This document shows positions 33,338 to 42,087 of a stretch of DNA of 64,000 bases, piece by piece. The position numbers and the translations under genes were made by a program. The stretch is from the NCBI RefSeq assembly GCF_001698225.1, contig NZ_CP016594.1:2914001-2978000 (forward strand). Reading direction: 5' to 3'. The notes beneath the pieces were generated by a model that was not told where the DNA came from, made no database searches, and saw nothing but the letters and a program-made list of their open reading frames with translations. Position 1 is the stretch's first letter, and each line of letters starts with the position of its first letter. The DNA comes from Gordonia terrae. GTDB taxonomy: Bacteria > Actinomycetota > Actinomycetes > Mycobacteriales > Mycobacteriaceae.

Positions 33338-33442
33338 CTGCTCCCTGAGGTGCGAGCGCAGCGAGCCACGAAGGGCGTCGCAAAGTATCTCGCCAGGCCC
33401 TTCGAGGCTCGTCGCTATCGCTCCTCACACCTCAGGGAGCAG
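33338..33442. repeat. palindromic repeat, copy 4 (type B/B)
   Basis: The termini CTGCTCCCTGAGGTG (33338-33352) and CACCTCAGGGAGCAG (33428-33442) are perfect complements. Inner parts (GCGAGCCACGAAGGGC, GCCCTTCGAGGCTCGTCGC) pair with mismatches. Another CGCACCTCAGGGACCAG piece and a TTCTTCGGGATCAAGGAGCA tail follow to about 33505. It lies between the converging permease and LLM genes; no gene is present in 33222-33503. Confidence 0.85.
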
Positions 33443-33503
33443 AGGGTGGACGCACCTCAGGGACCAGTGGGTTCGGTGTTCTTCGGGATCAAGGAGCAGA
33501 AAC

Positions 33504-34364
33504 TCAGCCCAGGGCTGCCGCGAGGCGGCGCCACTGCTCGCGCGGGAAGCCCCGGTGGTCCGCCTGCAGGACCTGCACGCACACATGGTCGGCGCCGGCG
33601 GCTCGATGCTCGTCGATCCGCTTCAGGATCGCGGTCTCGTCACCCCAGACGATCAGGGCGTCGAAGAGTCGATCGCTCACCGACGTCAGGTCGTCCTCGG
33701 AAAACCCGAGGCGGCGGAGATTGTTGGCGTAGTTGGGCATTGCGAGGTAGCCCGTGAGCCACTTCGTGCCCACCGCCCGTGCTTCGTCGCGGTCGGCGGC
33801 GATGATCGCGGTCTGCTCGGGCGCGAGGAGCGGCCCGTCGCCGAGGGTTTCGCGCGCGATCTTGGTGTGGTCCGGGGTCACCAGGTAGGGATGGGCGCCT
33901 GCGGTCCGGTCGGCCGACAACTGGAGCATCTTCGGTCCCAGCGCGGCCAGCACTCGAGCATCGCTCGGCACAGGTTGCGGGGCGTCGTCCAATCCGTCGA
34001 GGAACGCCTTGGTGGTCGCGAGCGGCTTCTTGTAGCGTCCCGCTTCCTGGGCGTCGATCAGCGGCGCGTGGCTGATGCCGAGGCCGAGGAGGAAACGTGC
34101 ACCGTGCTGCTCGGTGAGGCGGGCGTGTGCCGCCGCGACGTCGTGCGGCTCGTGCATCCACATGTTGAGAATCCCGGTGGCGACGACGGCGTTCTGAGTG
34201 GCGCCGAGCAGGTTCTCGACCGAGTCGAGGACCGGACCACCCACGTCGGGGATCCACAGTGCCGTGTAACCCAATTCGTCCAGCTCGGCCGCGGCTTCGG
34301 CGGCCTCCCCGGTGTCTCCGTACCGCAGCGGTGAACTCCAGATTCCTACGCCATCGAGTTTCAT
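33504..34364 (-). CDS. LLM-class F420-dependent oxidoreductase
   Basis: 286 residues. Luciferase-like fold: VGIWSSPLRYGDTGEAAEAA, LGYTALWIPDVGGPVLDSVE, VVATGILNMWMHEPHDVAAA and RFLLGLGISHAPLIDAQEAG. The size and the N-terminal GVGIWS block fit the small F420-dependent subfamily common in Mycobacteriales rather than FMN enzymes. It should use reduced F420 to reduce or oxidise a cytosolic substrate, not identifiable here. Single gene, 52 bases downstream of the next minus-strand gene. Confidence 0.88.
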   Translation of the reverse strand: MKLDGVGIWSSPLRYGDTGEAAEAAAELDELGYTALWIPDVGGPVLDSVENLLGATQNAVVATGILNMWMHEPHDVAAAHARLTEQHGARFLLGLGISHAPLIDAQEAGRYKKPLATTKAFLDGLDDAPQPVPSDARVLAALGPKMLQLSADRTAGAHPYLVTPDHTKIARETLGDGPLLAPEQTAIIAADRDEARAVGTKWLTGYLAMPNYANNLRRLGFSEDDLTSVSDRLFDALIVWGDETAILKRIDEHRAAGADHVCVQVLQADHRGFPREQWRRLAAALG

Positions 34365-34416
34365 GTCGTCGACATTACCGATCGAGCGATCGGGCCGCGC
34401 CGACTGCCGGGTCCGC

Positions 34417-35304
34417 TCACCCGTGTGCCGGTCGGCCTGACTGGGCCTCCAACCGCGCGTCCATGGCGGCCGTCATGCGCTTGAACACATTGATCGCGAC
34501 CACGCCCACGACGATCAGGACGACTCCGGCGACCGAACCGAGGGAGTCGGTGACCAGTCCGGAGATGCCGATCGCGAGAACGTAGATCGGCACCCACCCG
34601 AACAGGTGCAGGATGCTCTCGGGCTTCTCGTCGGTGGCCCAGCCCTCTCGAACCGCAGCCCGATAGGTGGCGTAGTCGGGATAGAACTCGGTGAACGCGA
34701 TCGCGAAGATCGTGCCGCCGATCTGGATGATCCATCCGGTCCAGAAGTTGTTCGGGTCGTCGAGCACCAGATCGCCGAACGCGCCGGAGATCGCGGCGAC
34801 GCCGAATCCGGCGACCCACGCCCAGGTGATGACGTAGTTGATGTGGATGAACAGCGGGCTGTCCCAGAATTCCTTCTCGGTGGTCTCCCGCGCGTACTGG
34901 AGGGTGAACGGCTGGCGCACGATGATCGACCCGAGCGCGAAGGCGACCAGCGCGATGTTGGTCATCTCCCCGCCCCACCGCTCCAGCCAGTCGATGACGC
35001 CGTCGGAGGCGAACAAGGCGATGATCGCCATGGTGCCGAAGTAGGTGACGTCGAAGACTTCGAGGAGTTTGACGTTCGTGCCCCGCTTGTGACCGCCGAT
35101 CACCAGCAGGAGTGACAGCGCGAACGCCGACGCCGCGGCCTCTTCGAATCTGCCGGGCCCCGCGAGGAGCGCCATCAGGATCCACGGGGACATGCCCGCG
35201 AACGGAGAGTTGAGGAACAGCGTCAGTGCGTGCCGTGCGCCCGACGTCGGTGGTGGGTCGGTCCGCGTCGAGTCGGCCACCGGCGGATTCGGGTCATCGC
35301 TCAT
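34417..35304 (-). CDS. conserved multi-pass membrane protein
   Basis: 295 residues from ATG 35304. About eight hydrophobic segments. Recognisable stretches are FLNSPFAGMSPWILMALLAG, KRGTNVKLLEVFDVTYFGTM, EKEFWDSPLFIHINYVITWA and FTEFYPDYATYRAAVREG. It resembles membrane proteins of unknown function found in soil actinobacteria. No transporter, enzyme or redox motif is seen. There is no operon partner, with a 169-base gap on its 5' side. Confidence 0.75.
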   Translation of the reverse strand: MSDDPNPPVADSTRTDPPPTSGARHALTLFLNSPFAGMSPWILMALLAGPGRFEEAAASAFALSLLLVIGGHKRGTNVKLLEVFDVTYFGTMAIIALFASDGVIDWLERWGGEMTNIALVAFALGSIIVRQPFTLQYARETTEKEFWDSPLFIHINYVITWAWVAGFGVAAISGAFGDLVLDDPNNFWTGWIIQIGGTIFAIAFTEFYPDYATYRAAVREGWATDEKPESILHLFGWVPIYVLAIGISGLVTDSLGSVAGVVLIVVGVVAINVFKRMTAAMDARLEAQSGRPAHG

Positions 35305-35473
35305 GGCTGAATTGTGAGGCGCGCGGCGGCATTCCGCAGCGGACTGCGACAATCCGGACGATCTCGGGCAACCGGGCGGTGCGTGCCGGAGATGGTCGGC
35401 AGGTGCGTACCCGGTGCGATGCGGCCCCGGCGGTCGGCCGAGGCCGCATCGCCTCATCAGGTCGTCAAGACCC

Positions 35474-36682
35474 TCACGCATGGGGCGCGAGAACGACCGC
35501 CGCGTTGTGTCCGCCCATTCCGAGTGAGGTCTTCAACGTCAGCCCGTGCTCGAGATGGGTACGCCCGTCGAGCAATTGCGGGATGACCGCGTCGGCGACC
35601 CGCGGTGTCGCGGGGACCTCGCCGCGTTCGTAACCGAGCAGCGACGCCGCGAGTTCCACGGCCCCGGCAGCGCCCTGGCAGTGCCCGGCGAGCGGCTTCA
35701 CCGAGAACACCTCGGCATTGGGCAGCATGGTGTCGGCGATCGCCGCCTCGGCGCGGTCGCACTGCCGGGTTCCCGGGCCGTGCGCGTTGAGATACCGGAT
35801 GCGCTCGCCGCTGACGCCGGACATCGTGAGCGCCTGCTCCACACACGACCGCACGCTTGTCAGTTCCGGATCGATCGACGTGACGTGAAAGGCGTCATGA
35901 GACATCGCCCCGCCCAGCACATCCGCGTACCCGTCGGCGCGACGGTTGGTCATCGTGAACGCGATCGCCGCCTCGCCGAAGGTGAATCCGCGGCTGCCCT
36001 CCTGGAACGGTCTGCACGCATTGAGCGCATCGGTGTCGGTGATGGCGACTCCGAGTTGAACGAACATCGTGACCACTTCCGGTTTCGCCGAGAGATCTGT
36101 CGCCACCACCACGACGTCGTCGACGAGGTCGGAGTCGAGCCACGATTTCGCGGTGACGATGGCCGCCGATCCCGAGGTGCACATCGCCGACACGTTGATC
36201 GCGGGCCCGTGGAATCCGTATTCCTGCATGAGCAGCGACACCGGAGTCGACGGGGTCACCGAGAGGTACTGCCGTCCGCTGTACCGTCCGACCCCCGACG
36301 TCACCATCGGATACATGTCGAGGTCACCGAGGACGCAGGCGTGTACGAGGCCCACCCGTGCGCCCGGCGTCCAGCCCCGTGCCATCGCGTCTTCGATGGC
36401 CTCCCGTGCCGCGGCACGCATCGCCCGCGAGAAGCGTGTGCGTCCGTCGGACTGTTCGCCGCCCTCGGGTACCCGCACGATCCACCCGGGTCCGTCCGAC
36501 GCGGGCTGTCCGGCCCCGGCGGCATCCTGGCCGACCGACGGCCGGCCGCCGCCGAAGCCGAAGCCGTGGTGCAGCGCGGCTGCGGACTTGCCGGACGCCA
36601 GACCGTTCCACAAGGCCTCTCGGCCCCAGCCGTAACCGGTGACAGCTCCCAGGCCGGAGATGGTCGAACGCTGAATAGTCAT
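35474..36682 (-). CDS. stand-alone beta-ketoacyl synthase-like protein
   Basis: 402 residues from ATG 36682. Thiolase fold with the complete Cys-His-His triad: C168 in NVSAMCTSGSAA, H301 in LNAHGPGT and H334 in VKPLAGHCQGAAG (K329 also kept). FTFGEAAIAFTM and LGMGGHNAAVVLA are FabF-like. The His motif is NAHGPGT rather than the usual NAHGTST. No carrier protein, ketoreductase or acyltransferase gene is nearby, so it is not a local polyketide cluster. It may elongate a specialised acyl chain or serve as a decarboxylase. Divergent from the cyclic-di-GMP gene. Confidence 0.87.
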   Translation of the reverse strand: MTIQRSTISGLGAVTGYGWGREALWNGLASGKSAAALHHGFGFGGGRPSVGQDAAGAGQPASDGPGWIVRVPEGGEQSDGRTRFSRAMRAAAREAIEDAMARGWTPGARVGLVHACVLGDLDMYPMVTSGVGRYSGRQYLSVTPSTPVSLLMQEYGFHGPAINVSAMCTSGSAAIVTAKSWLDSDLVDDVVVVATDLSAKPEVVTMFVQLGVAITDTDALNACRPFQEGSRGFTFGEAAIAFTMTNRRADGYADVLGGAMSHDAFHVTSIDPELTSVRSCVEQALTMSGVSGERIRYLNAHGPGTRQCDRAEAAIADTMLPNAEVFSVKPLAGHCQGAAGAVELAASLLGYERGEVPATPRVADAVIPQLLDGRTHLEHGLTLKTSLGMGGHNAAVVLAPHA

Positions 36683-36887
36683 GATCGTGAACTTTCTGTG
36701 GGATATGCGATGACGGAGGGTCATCGCGGCCACCCAGGTGGGTGGTCCGCCCTCAGGATCCCGCGCAAACCCGACATTCGGCCAGTTCACGCGGGTATTC
36801 GTGGGGTGCAATATCCGTTTTGGCGCACTCTTGCATCTCGCAGCGCGCCCTTTTCGATGACTCGTAGGGGAGGATGAACGGTGGGGG

Positions 36888-39374
36888 ATGACGGTTCGAG
36901 GGGGTGACGCAGTGGGACGACCGAAGGACGACGGCGACGACCGCCCCGGACTCGTGGCACCGGACGCCGAGCCGATGGCCCGTCCCAGCGACGCCGCGGT
37001 CGCCGAACGCTATCGCCTTCTCCTCGAGCTGAGCCCGGACGCCATCGCGGTCCACCAGGACGGTCTGATCGTCTATGTGAACTCCGCCGCGCTCGCATTC
37101 GCGCGCGTCGAGGACCGCAACGCGATGCTCGGTCGTTCGATCGCCGAATTCGTCCATCCCGACGAACTGCCGCAGATGATCGAGCGGATCATCGGGATGG
37201 GCGACGAGGCCGGTGCCTCGACCACACCCGAAGAGGTCGTGATGGTCGACGCGCAGGGCGTCGCCCGCCCCATGGAGGTGACCTCGGTCCGCACGGTCTG
37301 GCACGACCTGCCCGCCTATCAGGTGATCCTGCGCGACATCACCGCACAGAAAGCCGTCGAATCCGCGCTGCGTCGACAGGCGGCGCTGTTGGATCACGTG
37401 AGCAACGCGGTGATCGCGGTCGACGACCAGATGACGGTGCGCTCGTGGAATCCGGCCGCGGAACAGATGTACGGCAGGGGAGCGGCCGACGCGATAGGAC
37501 GGAATCTCGACGAGGTCGTCGGAGCGCACGTCGACCCGCATGCGGCGGTCTCGCTGGGCGGCACCGTCGATGAGCTCCACCGCCGTTCCGACAACGGGCG
37601 ATCATTTCTCGCCCACACGTCGGTGACGACCATGGACGACGGCTTTCTCGTCGTCGCCGAGCCGACCCGTCGCCCCCTGATCGAACGGCTGGGAACAATC
37701 CTCGCTGCACTCCATCAGGCGGTGATCGTCGTTCGGGAGGACGGCGACATCGAACTCGCCAACCCGGCAGCCGGAACCATGCTCGGTCCCGAGGCGATCC
37801 CCGGCGCCAGTGTCCACCAGGTGCCGCTCGACTTCGTCGGTGACGAATCACCGATATCGCGCTGCCTGCGCACCCGTGAAGCGGTCACCGACACGACCGC
37901 GACGATCACCACGCCGACCGGCGAACGCTGGCTGTCGTGCAGTTGCCGCCCGATCGACGACGACGGCACCGACGTGGTCGTCCTGGTGTCCTTCGTCGAC
38001 ATCACCGATCGCTACCGGGAGCGCACCCAGCTCGCGTGGGAGGCCGTGCACGACCCGTTGACCGGTCTGTACAACCGATCCGGCATCATCCGCGAGCTCG
38101 AATCCCACATGGCCCGGCTCGAGGCGGAGCACGACGCCTGCTGCGTCGCGATCTTCTACATCGACCTCGACAACTTCAAGCTCGTCAACGACTCGCTCGG
38201 CCATGCCGTGGGTGACGAGGTGTTGCACGCCGTCGCACAACGATTGGCTGCGGCGACGCCCGACGAGGCGGCGGTGGGCCGGATCGGCGGCGACGAGTTC
38301 GTCCTCGTCGCGACCCTCGGTATCGCCTGTTCCGCCGAGGAGATCGAGCAGCAGATCGACGATATCCGCGGCACGGTCTACGAGCCGATCACGGTCAGTA
38401 CCCGCAGCGAACCGCTCAAGGTCGAGGCGAGTATCGGTGTCGCCACGGTGAAAGCCGGTGACGAGTACACCGCCACCGACCTGCTGCGCGACGCCGACAT
38501 CGCCCTCTACCAGGCCCGCAAGGCTTCTCGCGCACGCTACGTCCGGTTCCAGACGCAGCACCGCGAAGAACTCCAGCGTCGCCAACGCATCGAGGAAGAG
38601 CTCCGACGCGTCCTCGACACCGACACCGAGCAGCTGGAGATCCACTACCAACCCATCGTGTCGACCGGCGACGGCACCCTCGTGGGCCTGGAGAGTCTGT
38701 TGCGGTGGCGTCACCCGGAGTTGGGATCCATCTCACCGACCGAGTTCATCCCGCTCGCAGAAGGATCCAATCTCATCGACCGAGTGGGAAACTACGTCCT
38801 GGAGACCGCCACCGCCGAGGTGGCCGCCATTCCCGAACTGCGTCGGGTGATGTTGTGCATCAACGTCTCCCGGCGAGAACTCACCAACGGTCAGTTCCCC
38901 GAACGGCTCCGGGACACGATGACCCGGTCCGGGATGGACCCCACCGCGTTCTGCCTGGAGATCACCGAAAGCGCGCTCGACCCGCTCGACGGGGACCTGC
39001 TGACCCTCTTGGGCAACGTGCGCGAGCTCGGAACACAGGTGTCACTCGACGATTTCGGCACCGGAGCGTCGTCGCTCAGTGAGTTCTACCGCCTTCCGGT
39101 GAGCGTGCTGAAGACCGCCAAGTCCTTCGTCGACGCCCTCGAGGAGCACCCCAGTGCGAAGTCGATCCTCGCCGGCATCGTGACGATGGCCCACGCCGCC
39201 GGGATGCGGGTGGTCGCCGAGGGAGTCGAGACGGAGTCGCAGGCCGCCATCGTCGCCGAGGTGGGGTGCGACCTCGCGCAGGGGTATCACTACGGCCGCC
39301 CCGCCCCGCTGGCGGAGGTGATCGCGTCCGGAGTCCGGATCCAGGCGAATCCCGGTGTCTGGGAGACCGCCTGA
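36888..39374 (+). CDS. PAS-GGDEF-EAL cyclic-di-GMP turnover protein
   Basis: 828 residues, no membrane segment. PAS domains lie at about 40-155 (LLLELSPDAIAVHQDGLIVY), 165-260 (LLDHVSNAVIAVDDQMTVRS), and a third PAS-like region at about 265-385. The GGDEF domain (390-555) has an intact RIGGDEF at about 465 but no RxxD inhibitory site. The EAL domain (575-820) keeps ESLLRWRHP (about 600), INVSRREL, LEITESAL, LDDFGTGASSL (about 721), VVAEGVETE and the late Gln, but the K-I-D motif reads K-T-A (about 741). Synthesis is likely; phosphodiesterase activity is uncertain. Single gene sensing an unknown signal. Confidence 0.93.
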   Translation: MTVRGGDAVGRPKDDGDDRPGLVAPDAEPMARPSDAAVAERYRLLLELSPDAIAVHQDGLIVYVNSAALAFARVEDRNAMLGRSIAEFVHPDELPQMIERIIGMGDEAGASTTPEEVVMVDAQGVARPMEVTSVRTVWHDLPAYQVILRDITAQKAVESALRRQAALLDHVSNAVIAVDDQMTVRSWNPAAEQMYGRGAADAIGRNLDEVVGAHVDPHAAVSLGGTVDELHRRSDNGRSFLAHTSVTTMDDGFLVVAEPTRRPLIERLGTILAALHQAVIVVREDGDIELANPAAGTMLGPEAIPGASVHQVPLDFVGDESPISRCLRTREAVTDTTATITTPTGERWLSCSCRPIDDDGTDVVVLVSFVDITDRYRERTQLAWEAVHDPLTGLYNRSGIIRELESHMARLEAEHDACCVAIFYIDLDNFKLVNDSLGHAVGDEVLHAVAQRLAAATPDEAAVGRIGGDEFVLVATLGIACSAEEIEQQIDDIRGTVYEPITVSTRSEPLKVEASIGVATVKAGDEYTATDLLRDADIALYQARKASRARYVRFQTQHREELQRRQRIEEELRRVLDTDTEQLEIHYQPIVSTGDGTLVGLESLLRWRHPELGSISPTEFIPLAEGSNLIDRVGNYVLETATAEVAAIPELRRVMLCINVSRRELTNGQFPERLRDTMTRSGMDPTAFCLEITESALDPLDGDLLTLLGNVRELGTQVSLDDFGTGASSLSEFYRLPVSVLKTAKSFVDALEEHPSAKSILAGIVTMAHAAGMRVVAEGVETESQAAIVAEVGCDLAQGYHYGRPAPLAEVIASGVRIQANPGVWETA

Positions 39375-39595
39375 CCGGTGCCCGGATCCGTCGACCGCCG
39401 CGGCCACCCGACACGACGCCTCCCGGCGCGTGCCTGCGATCCCAGCTCGGCTGTGTCCGATAGCGTCAGGCTCGGCGGCTCACGCGAGTAGATTGAGCGC
39501 CACGTCGATTACCCGGCGTCCATGCAACCGGACAGCGAGGTCACGGACATGACACACATTCTGCGGTGGACTCCTCCGACGGTCAGGACGACGCC

Positions 39596-41062
39596 ATGAC
39601 CGACGCGCAGCGCGAAGTCGCCGAACAGCACACGGCGAAGGTCATCGGGGTCACGGTCGCCGCCGCGGTCGGCGGATTCCTGTTCGGTTTCGACAGTTCG
39701 GTCGTCAACGGCGCGGTCGACTCGATCGAGGCGGACTTCGGACTCGGCAAGCTCATGACCGGCTTCGCCGTCGCGATCGCGTTGCTGGGCTGCGCGCTCG
39801 GCGCGTGGTTTGCCGGCCGGTTGGCCGACGTCTGGGGCCGCAAGCGCGTGATGTTGCTCGGCTCGGCGCTTTTCATCATCTCCGCGATCGGGACCGGCTT
39901 CACCCAGACGATCCCCGACCTGCTCCTGTGGCGCGTCCTCGGCGGCATCGGCATCGGCATCGCGTCCGTCATCGCACCCGCCTACATCTCCGAGATCGCC
40001 CCGGCCCGGTATCGCGGGGCGCTCGCCTCGATGCAGCAGCTGGCCATCACACTCGGTATCTTCGCGGCACTGCTGTCCGACGCCCTGCTCGCCGACAGTG
40101 CCGGCAGCGCCTCGAGCGACTTCTGGTGGGGACTGGAGGCGTGGCGGTGGATGTTCCTGGTCGGCGTCGTGCCCGCGATCGTCTACGGCGTCCTGGCCCT
40201 GCTGATCCCTGAGTCGCCGCGATACCTGGTGGGCCGCAACCGCGACGCCGAGGCGGCGCGGATCCTGCAGGAGGTCACCGGCGAGGAGAACCCGCTCGAA
40301 CGGGTAAAAGAGATCAAGCTGACGGTCAAGCGTGAGGCGAAGTCGTCGATCAAGGACATCACCGGGCCCTCGTTCGGCCTCCACCCGCTCGTCTGGGTGG
40401 GTATCTGGCTGGCCATCTTCCAGCAATTCGTCGGCATCAACGCGATCTTCTACTATTCGACGACGCTCTGGCAGTCGGTCGGTTTCTCCGAGGCCGACTC
40501 CTTCAAGACGTCGGTGATCACCGCCGTCATCAACGTCGCGATGACCTTCGTGGCCATCCTGTTCGTCGACCGCATCGGACGCCGGAAGCTGTTGCTCGGC
40601 GGATCGGTGGGCATGTTCATCGGCCTGCTCATGGCGTGTATCGCGTTCACCCAGCAGATCGGTGAGGGCGAGAACATCACGCTTCCCGACCCCTGGGGCG
40701 TGGTGGCGCTGATCGGCGCCAACCTGTTCGTGGTCGCGTTCGCCGCGACCTGGGGCCCGGTGATGTGGGTGATGCTCGGTGAGATGTTCCCCAACCGAAT
40801 CCGCGGTGTCGCGCTGGGCGTCTGTACCGCGGTGAACTGGGTCGCCAATTTCACCATCTCGATGCTCTTCCCGCCGATGACGGAGGCCGTGGGACTGGGG
40901 ATCATCTACGGCTTCTTCGCCTTCTGCGCCGCGGCGTCGTTCTTCTACGTGCTCCGCAAGGTGGAGGAGACGAAGGGAATGGAGCTCGAGCAGATGGACT
41001 CGGTGGCAGAGGCGAGACTTTCGCAGTTCACCGCGGTCCGCGCGGCGAAGGACAAGGCCTGA
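39596..41062 (+). CDS. sugar-porter MFS transporter
   Basis: 488 residues; ATG 39596 follows AGGA at a 7-base spacing (GTG 39566 is possible). Twelve segments. Sugar-porter signatures: GGFLFGFDSSVVNGAV, GRLADVWGRKRVMLLG, PAYISEIAPARYRGALASMQ, IPESPRYLVGRN, FQQFVGINAIFYYSTTLWQS, DRIGRRKLLLGG and EMFPNRIRGVALG. It imports a hexose or pentose by H+ symport. The particular sugar is not readable. Its stop is followed with no gap by the nitronate monooxygenase gene, a likely accidental operon. Confidence 0.93.
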   Translation: MTDAQREVAEQHTAKVIGVTVAAAVGGFLFGFDSSVVNGAVDSIEADFGLGKLMTGFAVAIALLGCALGAWFAGRLADVWGRKRVMLLGSALFIISAIGTGFTQTIPDLLLWRVLGGIGIGIASVIAPAYISEIAPARYRGALASMQQLAITLGIFAALLSDALLADSAGSASSDFWWGLEAWRWMFLVGVVPAIVYGVLALLIPESPRYLVGRNRDAEAARILQEVTGEENPLERVKEIKLTVKREAKSSIKDITGPSFGLHPLVWVGIWLAIFQQFVGINAIFYYSTTLWQSVGFSEADSFKTSVITAVINVAMTFVAILFVDRIGRRKLLLGGSVGMFIGLLMACIAFTQQIGEGENITLPDPWGVVALIGANLFVVAFAATWGPVMWVMLGEMFPNRIRGVALGVCTAVNWVANFTISMLFPPMTEAVGLGIIYGFFAFCAAASFFYVLRKVEETKGMELEQMDSVAEARLSQFTAVRAAKDKA

Positions 41063-42076
41063 ATGTTCGATCTCCATGAACTGTCCCGCCGCGTCGTCGC
41101 CGCTCCCATGGCCGGTGGTCCGACCACCCCGGAACTCGTGGTGGCGGCGGCTTCGGCCGGCGGTGTCGGCCAGCTCGCCGCCGGGTACCTGACGCCCGAC
41201 AAGGTGCGCGCCGACATCGCGGCCGTGCGGGCGTCGGGCACCGAGGCCTTCGGCGTCAACATCTTCGTCCCGGAGTCCGAGCCGATCGATCGAGACGCCG
41301 TCGCCCGCTACCGCGCCGAACTCGTGCCGTACGCCCGTGGTCTCGGGGTGACCCTCCCGGAAGTGGACGACCTGGGGGAGGACGACGACCACTTCGACGC
41401 CAAGATCCGGCTGATGTGCGACGAGCGAATCCCGCTCGTCTCCTTCGCCTTCGGGTGTCCGGCGGCCGATGTCTTCGACGAGCTGCACCGGCACGGGTGC
41501 AGTGTCGGGGTCACGGTGACCACTGCCGCCGACGCCGACATCGCACAGCAGGCCGGCGCCGACTGGCTCTGCGTGCAGGGCCCGGACGCCGGCGGACACC
41601 GCTCCGTCTTCGACCGCCGGACCAGCCCTCCCACGCTTCCGCTCGACGAGCTGATCGGCGAGGTCGTCGAGCGGGTGCCGCTGCCGATCGTCGCCGCGGG
41701 CGGGATCTCGACCCCGGCCCGCGCCGAGGAGGTCCGTGCGCTGGGACCCGTTGCAGTGCAAGTGGGTACCGTGCTCCTGCGGACCGACGAGGCCGGTACC
41801 AAACCCGCGCACGCGGCGGCTCTCGCCGATCCGGACCGAACCGAGACAGTGGTCACGCGGGCATTCAGCGGGCGGCCGGCACGAGCGCTGCGCAATCTGT
41901 TCACCGACAGGTTCTCCGCAGCGGCGGTGGCCGAGTACCCCGCCGTCAACACGCTGACGGGCGGCATCCGACGCGCCGCCGCCAACGATCCCGACGGCAT
42001 CAATCTCTGGGCCGGAAGCGGATACGGCGACGCCGTGGAGGAATCCGCGGTGGAGACCATTCACAGGCTCGGTTGA
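41063..42076 (+). CDS. nitronate monooxygenase family flavoprotein
   Basis: 337 residues, ATG directly after the transporter stop. TIM-barrel FMN enzyme: VVAAPMAGGPTTPELVVAAA, GVNIFVPESEPIDRDAVARY, WLCVQGPDAGGHRSVFDRR (substrate and FMN region with the catalytic His in AGGH), LPIVAAGGISTPARAEEVRA and ALGPVAVQVGTVLLRTDEAG. It oxidises alkyl nitronates such as propionate-3-nitronate to carbonyl plus nitrite, a cytosolic detoxification step. The 3' end is 11 bases from the converging SDR gene. Confidence 0.92.
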   Translation: MFDLHELSRRVVAAPMAGGPTTPELVVAAASAGGVGQLAAGYLTPDKVRADIAAVRASGTEAFGVNIFVPESEPIDRDAVARYRAELVPYARGLGVTLPEVDDLGEDDDHFDAKIRLMCDERIPLVSFAFGCPAADVFDELHRHGCSVGVTVTTAADADIAQQAGADWLCVQGPDAGGHRSVFDRRTSPPTLPLDELIGEVVERVPLPIVAAGGISTPARAEEVRALGPVAVQVGTVLLRTDEAGTKPAHAAALADPDRTETVVTRAFSGRPARALRNLFTDRFSAAAVAEYPAVNTLTGGIRRAAANDPDGINLWAGSGYGDAVEESAVETIHRLG

Positions 42077-42087
42077 GGGAGCGCCGA

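Noticed and set aside
33254..33360. Possible CRISPR array
   Set aside because: The 27-bp units are contiguous with no spacers, and there are no cas genes. They are tandem copies of a palindrome arm.
39509..42064. An 851-codon open frame on the minus strand
   Set aside because: It lies opposite the sugar porter and nitronate monooxygenase genes, which have clear family motifs. The translation is charged low-complexity sequence, a normal shadow of high-GC third-position bias.
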